From Mayamaea pseudoterrestris (taxonomy: Eukaryota; Bacillariophyta; Bacillariophyceae; Sellaphorales; Sellaphoraceae), in assembly GCA_027923505.1 (NCBI GenBank), contig BROI01000029.1:265370-329369 (forward strand): DNA of 64,000 bases, written 5' to 3'. Of this stretch, positions 27,703 through 37,586 are shown piece by piece (position 1 is the first letter of the stretch; each line of letters opens with the position of its first letter). Under the pieces are notes generated by a model. That model was not told the origin of the DNA and ran no database searches. It saw nothing but the letters and a program-made list of their open reading frames with translations. A program made the position numbers and the translations under genes.

Positions 27703-30009
27703 ATGTCGTCGGCGTATCGACTGTCAAATGGCCTCGATCGCAGCTCCATTCTGCTCGGTTTCTGTGTCGGAGCTACCTGCGCCTCTCTACTGACATGGTG
27801 CGCGGCAGTCACCATTCTTCAACGACGAAGAGGAAACAATGGCGAAACAAATGGCAATACTGATATAAATGCTACGCCATATTCAGCTTGGTGGGTATGG
27901 AAGACTCCTGACGAGGCGCTAAGCCATATTGGAGAATTTCCGGGCGTTCGGAATCGACGGACCCGATGGCCCTGGGATCGCAAGCAGCATCGATCCGACA
28001 CCATGAGCAGCAACAGCAGCAGCATCAATGGCGATGACTATCAGCTTCACGATGATTTGCTTGGCACGAGCGAAACCTCGAAAAAAGCATCATCAGCGCC
28101 TCTATTGAATGGAGGCGGCAGCATGATGGCGTCGTCGTCGTCAAGTCCAGAAAAGAAGTCGGACTTTTGCATCGGAAGTATCTTTGGACTTGATGTCGGT
28201 GGCACGTTGGCCAAGCTTGTCTACTTTGAACAAAAACCTGAACATGTCACGCTAGATTGCACTGATCATCGGAGGGAGCGCTGGTACCGACATTCCGCAA
28301 GTGCGCGCGCCGTTTTGTTGGCACGACGAGGTAATGACGACTTTGCGACAAATGGCGAAGCAGATTCAGCGCAACGAAATGGAAACTCCCCATTGCGAGA
28401 AAGATCAGGGAGCATATCAGGGAATTGTCGATTGCATCATTCCAAGGCATCGAATGATGATTTGCAGACCATGAGTTTGTTGCGACAAGAATCCGTGCCT
28501 GACAATTTAGCTGCCTATGCCCAATCAACGTCGCTCATGGGCTTCTACACGACGGATTCTATGGATCAAATGTCTAAACAGCAAGGTTGGCAATCAAATG
28601 CGCATAATGCATCTGGAGTTAATAGTGCTGCCACAGATAGTGCCGGCATGTCATCGTCTACATCCACAGTTAACATGCGCAAGGTCCGATCCATGCTCGA
28701 CTTGAACAAGTCGTCATCGCAAAATTACAATGATGCACTTGATCGCTTTTACAATTTTGCAAGACGCATAGATTCATATCGGGAGGGTGTCAAGGACCAC
28801 AAGCTCAGCTTTTACTCACGCAAACTTGGAGGAGAGCTTCATTTTATACGATTTGAAACGAGACGCATGTCCAATGCCATGGACTTGATTCGGGCCAACC
28901 ATCTGCATTTGAATATACGAGAAATGGGAGCTACGGGCGGAGGGGCTCACAAGTTTGCCAATGTTTGGAAGGAGGAACTTGGAATTGACATTGCCAAGCA
29001 GGATGAAATGGATAGTTTAGTAGCGGGCATGCAGTTTGTCTTGGGAACTGTTGTTGGCGAATGCTACACATACAAACCACCACTTGAGGAAGATGTATCA
29101 AATGCAACAATATCGAGAGCAAGTAGCATGTTGTCGTCCGACGATGACTTTAATGTCGGAGACGGTCTTCCGCTTGACGCGGATGACGCTGATGGAACGT
29201 CAAGTACCCCTCGCCGTAGCAGTAAGGATGATGTTGGCAAGGGTGATGAGTGGTGGCTGTCCAGAAAAGTGCAGCGAGACTCTATCTCGCAAGCATCGAC
29301 GTATCCATATCTTTTGGTATCCATTGGGACGGGTGTGAGCATACTTCGAGTTGACGGGCCTCGCAAACATGTGCGCGTCTCTGGATCTACTATTGGCGGA
29401 GGCACCTACTGGGGACTCATCCGACTGTTGACCGACATTGAAGATTTTGAAACGGTAATTCGTTTGGCCGAACGAGGGGATCCCTCGAAGATTGATCTGA
29501 TGATTGGCGACATTTACGGCAACAAGCCAGAGGTCTTGCAGAAAATGGGTTTGGCACCAGACCTTGTAGCATCTTCGTTTGGTAAACTCATTGCTAAGGA
29601 AGATCCAGCGAGTGGTCTGAAGGAGGAAGATATTGCTCGGGCCTTGCTGCTCATGATCACAATCAACATTGGTCAGGTGGCTTATCTAAATGCACAACTA
29701 CACAAAACGTCAAGAATATACTTTGTCGGTAACTTCTTACGAAGCAACTCGATATCGCAAAAGCGCCTTTCGTATGCGATCGACTATTGGTCAAAGGGTG
29801 AAATGGAAGCTTTGTTTCTGGAGCACGAGGGCTACTTTGGAGCGCTTGGTGCCTTTCTCTTGAGTCAAAATATTCCTCACGATCTTGGCCCACGACTTAC
29901 ATTTCAAGACTCGCTGCCAGCATCACTGGACAAGCTGGACAGCGACTGGACCGCCGAGGAGCGTCCGGCATTGCTACAAAAGCGGAGCCATACATTTGGA
30001 TCGCTTTGA
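27703..30009 (+). CDS. Pantothenate kinase, eukaryotic type (PanK II / fumble)
   Basis: Phosphorylates pantothenate with ATP, the first and usually rate-setting step of CoA synthesis. The nucleotide-binding GLDVGGTLAKLVYF motif is near residue 165. ATGGGAHKFANVW and KQDEMDSLVAGMQFVLG follow, then LLVSIGTGVSILRVDG and SGSTIGGGTYWGLIRLL, and the C-terminal EGYFGALGAFLLS; this is the type II order. The first true ATG is 27703, giving 768 residues, about twice the usual core. The extra length comes from an N-terminal membrane-like segment (SILLGFCVGATCASLLTWC) and Ser/Asn-rich insertions, including one of about 170 residues between the first motif and the substrate part. The phosphopantetheine adenylyltransferase gene follows on the same strand. 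Confidence 0.9.
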   Translation: MSSAYRLSNGLDRSSILLGFCVGATCASLLTWCAAVTILQRRRGNNGETNGNTDINATPYSAWWVWKTPDEALSHIGEFPGVRNRRTRWPWDRKQHRSDTMSSNSSSINGDDYQLHDDLLGTSETSKKASSAPLLNGGGSMMASSSSSPEKKSDFCIGSIFGLDVGGTLAKLVYFEQKPEHVTLDCTDHRRERWYRHSASARAVLLARRGNDDFATNGEADSAQRNGNSPLRERSGSISGNCRLHHSKASNDDLQTMSLLRQESVPDNLAAYAQSTSLMGFYTTDSMDQMSKQQGWQSNAHNASGVNSAATDSAGMSSSTSTVNMRKVRSMLDLNKSSSQNYNDALDRFYNFARRIDSYREGVKDHKLSFYSRKLGGELHFIRFETRRMSNAMDLIRANHLHLNIREMGATGGGAHKFANVWKEELGIDIAKQDEMDSLVAGMQFVLGTVVGECYTYKPPLEEDVSNATISRASSMLSSDDDFNVGDGLPLDADDADGTSSTPRRSSKDDVGKGDEWWLSRKVQRDSISQASTYPYLLVSIGTGVSILRVDGPRKHVRVSGSTIGGGTYWGLIRLLTDIEDFETVIRLAERGDPSKIDLMIGDIYGNKPEVLQKMGLAPDLVASSFGKLIAKEDPASGLKEEDIARALLLMITINIGQVAYLNAQLHKTSRIYFVGNFLRSNSISQKRLSYAIDYWSKGEMEALFLEHEGYFGALGAFLLSQNIPHDLGPRLTFQDSLPASLDKLDSDWTAEERPALLQKRSHTFGSL

Positions 30010-30414
30010 GAAGGCCATAAAGCCGATGATAGCATGATATGTGCCTTCACACTTCACGCTGCTGAAATATATTTGCCTTGTGTTATTCCTGGCTGTCCTC
30101 GAGTGCCCGCTCATGTATACATAATCACTTATCAAGAAGTGGACGTGGCCATGATTCGCTTTCATTCTACTTATAATCAAAATAGGGCTTTGCTAAATAC
30201 AGTACCTTTTCGGTAAAACTTATGGTGCAGTCGCAAAGCTTACTGCTTTACAATTGAGCGCGATCGCATTTTTGATAGAAACGGGGACATAGATCGAGTC
30301 GCATCGTTACACAAGCTCCTCGGCGCGGCGCGTCATGCGACGACGCCGATGAAGATCTTGCAAGGCTGCACTTGCACAACAAGGCAAGCTAGAGTAGCAA
30401 GCTTATCCTGCGCA
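30010..30414. other. Intergenic region between two CoA genes
   Basis: About 400 bases. AT-rich at first, with no supported gene or repeat. The second gene has its own promoter space, so the pair need not be co-transcribed. Confidence 0.4.
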
Positions 30415-31653
30415 ATGAGACATCAGTCGATTGCTCTCATCGCATCATGCTTTGTAATGCAAATCGCGCAGGCGTTTATAAGCCAGTCGTCGACGAATCG
30501 AATAAGAATCCTGCATACTCAATCAACGACTCGTTGTCACGCCGAGGCTCCAAGCAAGAACAATTTTCAACACGCACTCGCCATACTGGCGATGCCATAC
30601 AATACATTTGATCGAATTAACAATGAAGCGATCCTAGAGACAATCTTACCTCGGACCAACAAGCTGTCCGTTGTGTTGCGTTGTCACGGCCAGCCTCCTT
30701 CCATTGCTTCCTTGCGTCGCTACGTTGGGACAATCTACTCGCAACTATGGGACTGCACCGTACTGGATACGCAGAATCCAGATTTACCAAAGGTTGTTGT
30801 CTACCCGGCACATTTGCCGAACAGCGCACCGGAAAGCTGGATAACGATTCAACCTGATTTGGACTGCATCATTAGTCGAAACGAATACTTGGGATGGAAC
30901 TCGCAGGCTGCAGGTGGAGAAGGCCTTGCTTACCAGCAAACAGAAGGACAGGGAGGATTGGAGGCGCATGTACGATCTGTGAATGCAGAACGAACAAGTC
31001 GAAAGCTAAAGCCAGTACAGGCATGGCCAGTGGATGCCAAGCGAGTGGTTTCAAATGACAATGAGCATGTCATATTTTTGGAGGACGAGGACGAGAAGGT
31101 TAGTGCATCTTCAGAGACTGAGAAGGAGGCTTTATCAACTTCATTCTTTGGAGGATCCGTTGGAACACCCAAACTCTTTGAAAGTGTCGCGGTGGGCGGA
31201 ACGTTTGACGGGCTGCACTATGGACATTGCAAACTGTTAACACTTGCCGTAAGCAGCGTCGAGCCGCGGTCTGGACGACTACTGGTAGGCATTACCAAGG
31301 ACGAAATGCTTGCGAAAAAGGAGTTTGCGGAGTTTATTCCAACGTATGCGGAGCGGGTTCAAGGCGTCTACGACTTTCTGGCGCGGCTTGCGCCCGGCAT
31401 GCTCAATCGTGTCCAGATTGTTCCACTTGAGGACAATTTCGGCCCGCCGGGGCATGCTGACATTTACTTTGATGCACTGGTTCTATCTCATGAGACTTTG
31501 GAGACTGGTATTGCTTTGAATCGGCATCGCACCAAGCATTTGAACCTGCATCCTTTGAAACTGCTTTGCACGGAGCGAACGGAAGCGCATGGCATGAGCT
31601 CGACGCAACTGAGGCGGTTGCGCGCACGAGCGGCACAATTAGTACCAGAATAG
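30415..31653 (+). CDS. Phosphopantetheine adenylyltransferase (PPAT), probably plastid-targeted
   Basis: Transfers AMP from ATP to 4'-phosphopantetheine, step four of CoA synthesis. The nucleotidyltransferase fold is in the C-terminal third: VAVGGTFDGLHYGHCKLLTL with the H-x-G-H box, LLVGITKDEMLAKKE, and the late TEAHGMSSTQLRRLRA (ISST-like) motif. This matches the eukaryotic PPAT domain found in COASY, without the dephospho-CoA kinase half. The start at 30415 gives a signal peptide with a plastid-like end (IASCFVMQIAQAFISQ), so import into the plastid is likely; the frame is open to 30349. The N-terminal domain (residues 50-240) has no recognised function. Confidence 0.86.
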   Translation: MRHQSIALIASCFVMQIAQAFISQSSTNRIRILHTQSTTRCHAEAPSKNNFQHALAILAMPYNTFDRINNEAILETILPRTNKLSVVLRCHGQPPSIASLRRYVGTIYSQLWDCTVLDTQNPDLPKVVVYPAHLPNSAPESWITIQPDLDCIISRNEYLGWNSQAAGGEGLAYQQTEGQGGLEAHVRSVNAERTSRKLKPVQAWPVDAKRVVSNDNEHVIFLEDEDEKVSASSETEKEALSTSFFGGSVGTPKLFESVAVGGTFDGLHYGHCKLLTLAVSSVEPRSGRLLVGITKDEMLAKKEFAEFIPTYAERVQGVYDFLARLAPGMLNRVQIVPLEDNFGPPGHADIYFDALVLSHETLETGIALNRHRTKHLNLHPLKLLCTERTEAHGMSSTQLRRLRARAAQLVPE

Positions 31654-31828
31654 ACTAGTGTTAACACTAGTGAATGGCGTTGATAGTTGACGAGTTGAAT
31701 ATGACCAACAATGCAGCGTACGACGTAATAATATATACGACTATGCAGTAGCACCAGTACCGCTACGATATCACACTTGAAAATAAAAGAAAAGATCCCT
31801 CTCGCCATTCATTTTGACGGAAATCACC

Positions 31829-33640
31829 ATGGCGCCACCTGCTGCTTCGGCGGACGCTGGCATGTCACGTGCGGCCAAGCGACGCTCGAAAAAGAGACAA
31901 AAGCAGCTGCATCCAAATGAAACCGAAGATGGATGCACCGAACAAAGTCAAGCCACTCGGCAGACGCCAGACATGAAGAAGCAGAAAATGACTGCAAAAC
32001 GACGCGACGAAGTCGATGATACAGAGCAGGAGGAAGATATCATGAGTTTAAACGAATCAGAGTTGGAGGAGACGAGAGAAAAGGTGGCGAAGAAGTCCGT
32101 CAAGAGCACTGATAAAGCAGCTACGTTGCGATTACCGCCAGGAGTGACTCGACTTGTCCAACTTCTTGGCGACGAACATGACGTAACATCGACGGATCGA
32201 GCAAAGCATCTACTTTCATTTCTACTCAACATGCCTCTTAAACACTTTTACAAGGATTATTTCGAGAAGAAACCTCTCTTGGTTCAGACCATGAAGAATC
32301 GAGATCGCTTGGGTGGATTGTTGGATCTTGCAGCAATTCGCACCATGATGCAGACGCAAAAGCTTTACTACGGAAAAGATCTAAATGTGACTCGGTACGA
32401 GCTGCAAAAGGATGGTGTCAAGCGACGAACGACGCTGGATCCGGTAGATGGAGACGTGAAGAAGCAAGTAGATGCATCGATATGGTCCGACTTTTACCAG
32501 CAAGGGTGCACAATTCGCTTGCTTTGTCCACACAAGCATATTGATCCAATTCACGCGCTTCTTAGCAATTTAGAAACTGAGTTTGGCTGCATGGTTGGAT
32601 CAAATGCCTACCTGACGCCTCCCGATGGGTCGCAGGGATTTGCCCCACACTACGATGACATTGACGCGTTTTGCTTGCAACTGGAGGGGCGTAAGCGGTG
32701 GAAGGTGTATGCACCCTTGCACATGAGCGAACGGTTACCGCGAGTCAGTAGCGAAGATTATGTGGCAGCTGATCTCGATGGAGTCGAGCCAGTGTTTGAT
32801 GTACTTTTGGAACCAGGGGATGTGTTGTACATGCCCCGTGGCTGGATTCATCAGGCGTGTACCCTACCCGACTCAAACGCTAGCGAGAGCCAACAACATT
32901 CATTGCACTTGACGATATCTACCATGCAGCAGTGGGCATGGGTTGATTTGATTGAAATTGTCATGCCAGAAGCGCTGCAAGCTGTCGCAACTGGTGAATT
33001 TACCGCTTTGAGGGAGGGCTTACCAAACAAATTTCTTGACTATATGGGCACCATGCATCATGATCCCGACGATACTCTTCCAGACATTCTCAAAAAGAAA
33101 ATGGATGAAAGCATAGACGACGTCGTTGAAGAGAAGAGATTGTTAAAGGAGCAGTTTTTATCTCAGGCAAAGAAACGCATTGCGTTGGTAGCGAAGGAGG
33201 CGTCGAATTTAATAGATGCTGCTTGTGATCAGTTAGGCGTGCGCTTCATATCGGAGCGCTTGCCACCGGCACTTTCTCTAAAAGAAAAAGCGCGAACTGA
33301 TGCGGGTGTATGTGCTTCATTCAACGTTTTGCCAGGGACAATGTGCCGTATTGCTCGTCAGGGGATTGCACGCCTCGTCATTGACGACGGCAAGGCGGTA
33401 TTGTTTCATTGCTGCGATAACTCCCGCGTGTATATGGAAAAGGCGTTAAATCCATTGGAATTTGAACTGGACGATGCCCCGGCTATAGAGCAGTTGCTTA
33501 CAACTGTCGAACCTCGTTGGATAATGGTGAATGACTTATTCCATGATTCGATTGATGATAAGGTTGCCGTTGCTCAAGCTCTATTTGATGAGGGTCTGCT
33601 TGCCGTCTATTCACCATCAGAGAGCGACGAAGAAAAGTGA
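31829..33640 (+). CDS. NO66/MINA-type JmjC ribosomal oxygenase
   Basis: These enzymes hydroxylate His residues of ribosomal proteins, and some have been reported to demethylate histones. The start at ATG 31829 opens a basic tail (SRAAKRRSKKRQKQL) and an acidic linker. The JmjC core includes HFYKDYFEKKPLLVQ, IRLLCPHKHIDPIHALLSNL, and iron ligands in APHYDDIDAFCLQLEG (HxD) and QQHSLHLTIS (third His). GDVLYMPRGWIHQA lies on the double-stranded helix. A C-terminal winged-helix-like part (residues 390-600) completes the family architecture. About 603 residues, one exon. I cannot tell NO66 from MINA by eye. Confidence 0.88.
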   Translation: MAPPAASADAGMSRAAKRRSKKRQKQLHPNETEDGCTEQSQATRQTPDMKKQKMTAKRRDEVDDTEQEEDIMSLNESELEETREKVAKKSVKSTDKAATLRLPPGVTRLVQLLGDEHDVTSTDRAKHLLSFLLNMPLKHFYKDYFEKKPLLVQTMKNRDRLGGLLDLAAIRTMMQTQKLYYGKDLNVTRYELQKDGVKRRTTLDPVDGDVKKQVDASIWSDFYQQGCTIRLLCPHKHIDPIHALLSNLETEFGCMVGSNAYLTPPDGSQGFAPHYDDIDAFCLQLEGRKRWKVYAPLHMSERLPRVSSEDYVAADLDGVEPVFDVLLEPGDVLYMPRGWIHQACTLPDSNASESQQHSLHLTISTMQQWAWVDLIEIVMPEALQAVATGEFTALREGLPNKFLDYMGTMHHDPDDTLPDILKKKMDESIDDVVEEKRLLKEQFLSQAKKRIALVAKEASNLIDAACDQLGVRFISERLPPALSLKEKARTDAGVCASFNVLPGTMCRIARQGIARLVIDDGKAVLFHCCDNSRVYMEKALNPLEFELDDAPAIEQLLTTVEPRWIMVNDLFHDSIDDKVAVAQALFDEGLLAVYSPSESDEEK

Positions 33641-33705
33641 TGCGGCGAGAACTACAGATAATTGCTTTGTGCATGTTTTACCAATTAACTGTAAAAAAAT
33701 AAAAT

Positions 33706-36700
33706 TTACAACGTTCCTGCCTCCTTGCGTGCCAAATAATCTTTCAGACTCAAACCTTGACGAGCACGCATAGGCCCGGCATTCTTCTTAACTCCTAGAC
33801 CCAAGCCAAGCGTCGACGCTTGTGCCAGACCCTCTTCGTCGATCGCAAATTGGTGGATATCGCTGAGCGCGGTTCCCTTTTCCTTCAGCTCTTGTACGAG
33901 GGATGGCTCGTCAGCGGGCGACTCGTCACGACTTTCTTTCTTTTCATCTTCTTTTGATTCCTCTTCTTGCTTGTTTTCGTCTTTAGCATCCTGCCCTACG
34001 TCCCACAAAACCTTGGGCTTCACGCGACGACGAGCAAAAAAGTTCAGTTCCACCTTTTTCGTACCAGAAGCCGTCACATCATCCTTCTTTTCTTTCGTCT
34101 CGCGTGCAGCACGCTGATTTGCCTGCAATGCTCGCTCGTTTACTTTAGCCCAATTTTTGTCTTTCGTACGCATAGTGAGCTTCGATTTGCGTTGCTGAAT
34201 ATGCTCTCGTAGTGCTGCATCCTCCTCTTCTCTGCCCTTTAACTGATTAACGGCATCCTCGAGTTGCTTCTCAGATTCTTCCAAGCTCGTCTCCAGCTCC
34301 GATACTTCATGGCCAGAAGCTTCTAGAAGTCTGCTTTTAATGTCTTTGATGCGAAACTCTGCCTCCTGAACTATATCCTTCGCTGCCTGTACAGCAACTG
34401 CCATTCTTGTCTGCTCCAAGCCAAGGTTAGCAAGTGACTTGCCTTGCTTGCGCCGCTTTTGTAAGTTGTGCTCGATATCTTGCGTTGTATACGTATAATT
34501 CATAACCAGTTCGTCTTGCAAACGCCTCAGTTTCGTAGCGCGACGCTTCGATAAGACTTCAAGGCGATTGTTCTTCTGTGTAACCACGTATTTGTGTACG
34601 TCAGACTCGTCCGGAAGCACGTCTGATATGAGGTACATGGGAAAATCACGCGCGCTCTTGCCGAATTTTAATGTCAATATAATGTTTGTAGTGATGGGTT
34701 TGTCCTTTCTTGGGTCGGCGACCGGCAGTTTGTAAGTTGTATCGCCATGTTTAACTTCGACAATCTCGCAAAGACGATACACTTTCTCTCCAGAATCATC
34801 TTCTCCAATACAAAGGCGTACAAAACATTCTAAAATGGCTGCCTCAAAGAAGGGCTCGTGACACCAACGAGCAAGGCGACGGCGAGGTATGGTGCACTTT
34901 CGAAAGTCTTCCAATGTGGCTTCCACCTCGACACGAGTTGCTACTTCCTCGCTCTGTTTGCGAGGCTTTTTCGTCTCTTGCGAAGGCAATTCATCGTCAT
35001 CGATATCCATATCATCGTCCGATGCCTCCTTGTCGAGCTTAGATGACGTTCCACCGCGTGCCGCCCGAGCCTTCTTCTGCTGCCAGGGCTTAAGACCTGC
35101 TTCCTCATAATCATCATCAGATTCGTCGTCGTCGTCATCAAACTCCAGACTCTCATCGGACGACTCTTCTATTCTCGACTGCTGTTGCTGAATTTGCTTT
35201 TCTCGCTTCAAGGCTGCCAATGCTGCTACCTTCTTGCTCTTGGCTTGCTTCACATCGCGGTTGCGCCCAGACTCGCGTCGATCAGTCAAGGCTTGTGCCA
35301 CCTCCTCGTCGCCAGCGCCTTTCTTTGGCTTCTTGGCAGAAGGTTTTTTCGTTACTTCGGCCTTGCGCTTCTTGTCAGCAGACTCCTTCATTCTGTGATA
35401 AATGAAAATGCAACAAGTTAGATTCGTGTCCAGAGATGTATTAATGGCAGACAAAGCTACAGAAACTCACTTGGCTTCTCGTATCGCCTTTTTCATGTCT
35501 TGTGCAGCCTTCAGTTTGTCAAAGCGTTCAGCAAAGATAGCCTCGCGTTCCAATTCCGGGAGGGCGTCCAGCATTTTTCGATCGTCCTCATTCTGGATCA
35601 AGGCTTCCGTATTGTTGATGTCAAGTTCCATTTCATCGTCATCGCTACTGATATCATCGTCTCCAAAATCGTCCTCCACTTCCGAGTCTTCTTGAATAAC
35701 CTTCTTTTTGGCTGCCGCACGCTTTGGCCGAGTTTTAACAGCTGCTTTCTTGGAAGCCATTTCGTACTCTTCGTCCTCCTCTTCTTCTTCGTCGTCGTCA
35801 AGCTCCATCTCTTCATCGTCGTCGTCATCATCATCATCCAGCTCCATCTCTTCCTCCGACGACTCTTCTTCCTCCGAATCTGCCTTCTTGCGCCGAGCCG
35901 GCTTCCCCCGAGTCGCAGGTTTCGCTGCTGCCTTCTTGACGACTGGCTTGGCAGTTTCCTCAATCTGCTCTTGCTCCGGTGGACGCAACTGCTTGCCTCG
36001 AGAGACTGGAGTAGGAACAGGCTTGGTCGTTGCTGCAGGTACTGACGGTTCCATCTTCTTTTCCGTTTCAATTTCTGGCTCGGGATCTCGACGCAACTGC
36101 TTTCCGCGTGAAGGCGACGGCATGATGGAAGCGTTTTGCTGCTTGGGCGGTTCCTTCATTATACTCACGCCCTTGTCCACAACGTCATCAACCTCCATCT
36201 CATCGTCTCGGTCCGGTCGGCGAAGCTGCTTTCCGCGAGGTTCTGGACGAGCCAGTTGCTTGCCGCGGCTGATTGGTATGGGTGCCACAGGCTGCTGAAC
36301 CATCATAATCGGCTGCTGCGGTGGTACTTCATCATCCTCTGGTTCGGAGCGTCGAAGCTGCTTTCCGCCGCTCGGGGCTCGATAAATGTTCGAAGCAGCA
36401 GACTGTTGTGGCTGATAATGTTGCTTGGGAGGATCAACTTCAATCACTTCGTCATCGTCGTCATCTTCCTCCGATTCATCGTCTTGCGGAGGCGGCATCA
36501 TGCGCGCCAGACTCTTTCCACCGCGACCCGCCGTGACGCGATAGGGCTGCTGCATTGGCGGGGGTTGCACTGGAGTCTCCTCCGCCTCTTCCTCCTCCTC
36601 TTCGTCGCTTTCCGCCGGCGCAGGCGCATGGAGAAACTTTTTACCACCGCCCCGAGGAACGACGCGTACAACTGGCTGCTGTGCCGCCTCGTCTTCCTCG

Positions 36701-37022
36701 TCATCATCTAATTCGGAGTCGTCCTCGTCGTCGTCATCATCATCTGCGGCGCTGAAATGTAGAAGGAATTAGGAAAGGATCAGTATCGAAATTATATTCA
36801 TGTTTTCAAGGCCGTACATCACCAAAACTCTTAACGTCATATTTACCTTGGCCTCAAGTATTTGCCACCCGGCGCTCGCAGCTGCTTGCCACCTCCCGAC
36901 CGCTGCGGGTATTCATCGTCTGGTTCACTCTCGGAGGAATCCTCATCTTCCTCCTCCTCATTGGGTCGATTCAACTGCTTGCCGCCACTGCTGCTGCCCG
37001 GAAAGGTTCGACGAATATTTGG
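33706..37022 (-). CDS. RTF1: RTF1, Paf1-complex subunit, with N-terminal GK-x-L repeats
   Basis: RTF1 couples elongating RNA polymerase II to histone modification. Supported exons: 36847-37022, 35471-36751, 33706-35392, joined by introns 36752-36846 (GTAAAT) and 35393-35470 (GTGAGT), all keeping frame. The last exon has the Plus3 domain (EDFRKCTIPRRRLARWCHEP, then LCEIVEVKHGDTTYKLPVAD and GKSARDFPMYLISDVL) and a coiled-coil tail. The first two exons carry about eleven copies of a short GK-x-L motif (GGKQLNRP, RGKQLRRP and variants) separated by acidic or Pro/Gln runs. The first coding exon, somewhere between 37022 and 37590, is not resolved: a short MMSKSSQMSKSK start followed by GTATGT at about 37550 is a candidate. 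The stop codon is 66 bases from the oxygenase gene. Confidence 0.84.
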
Positions 37023-37586
37023 CTGTAAAATGGGATACAACACGAGAAAGGTGTTAGTCCAATGCTCAATCCTACCTTCGATTTTCCAGCACAACATGTG
37101 TTACGACACAAAATTGATCCCAGGGACCAAGAAAAATGATTATCCAGTGCGCAAGCGTGACAGTTCCAAAGACTTGATGGTGAATAGTGACGAAAATGAT
37201 CCTGGATCCGTCGCTCAAGTCATCCTTCTCTCCATGACCTACCATGACTACCGGTTGCTTTCGTTGTATCCTCTGCCCTTGCTCAAGTATGGTCTGTCTC
37301 TTCTCGCAACAACAGTGGTTTGATTGCGACTGCGAAAGACTGCGCGGATCGCTCTCGCCATGGCCACATGGCCACTGCTTCATGTTCGGGGGTAAACCTC
37401 CTCTGCCCCTGGAAGCCTCAGAACCGGTACGACTTTTGCGCGACTGACCGCGCCGCCACCGTCGAATTTGACAGATCATCAGCACAACAGGCAAAGAAGG
37501 CAATCCCTCATTCTTTGATCCCGCTGGTGATAGTGTTGCAGATATACATACTTTTACTCTTACTCATTTGAGACGATTTGCTCATC

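Noticed and set aside
35500-36711. Ser- and Leu-rich + strand frames across RTF1
   Set aside because: They are antisense reads of Asp/Glu- and Lys-rich codon runs of RTF1 on the - strand.
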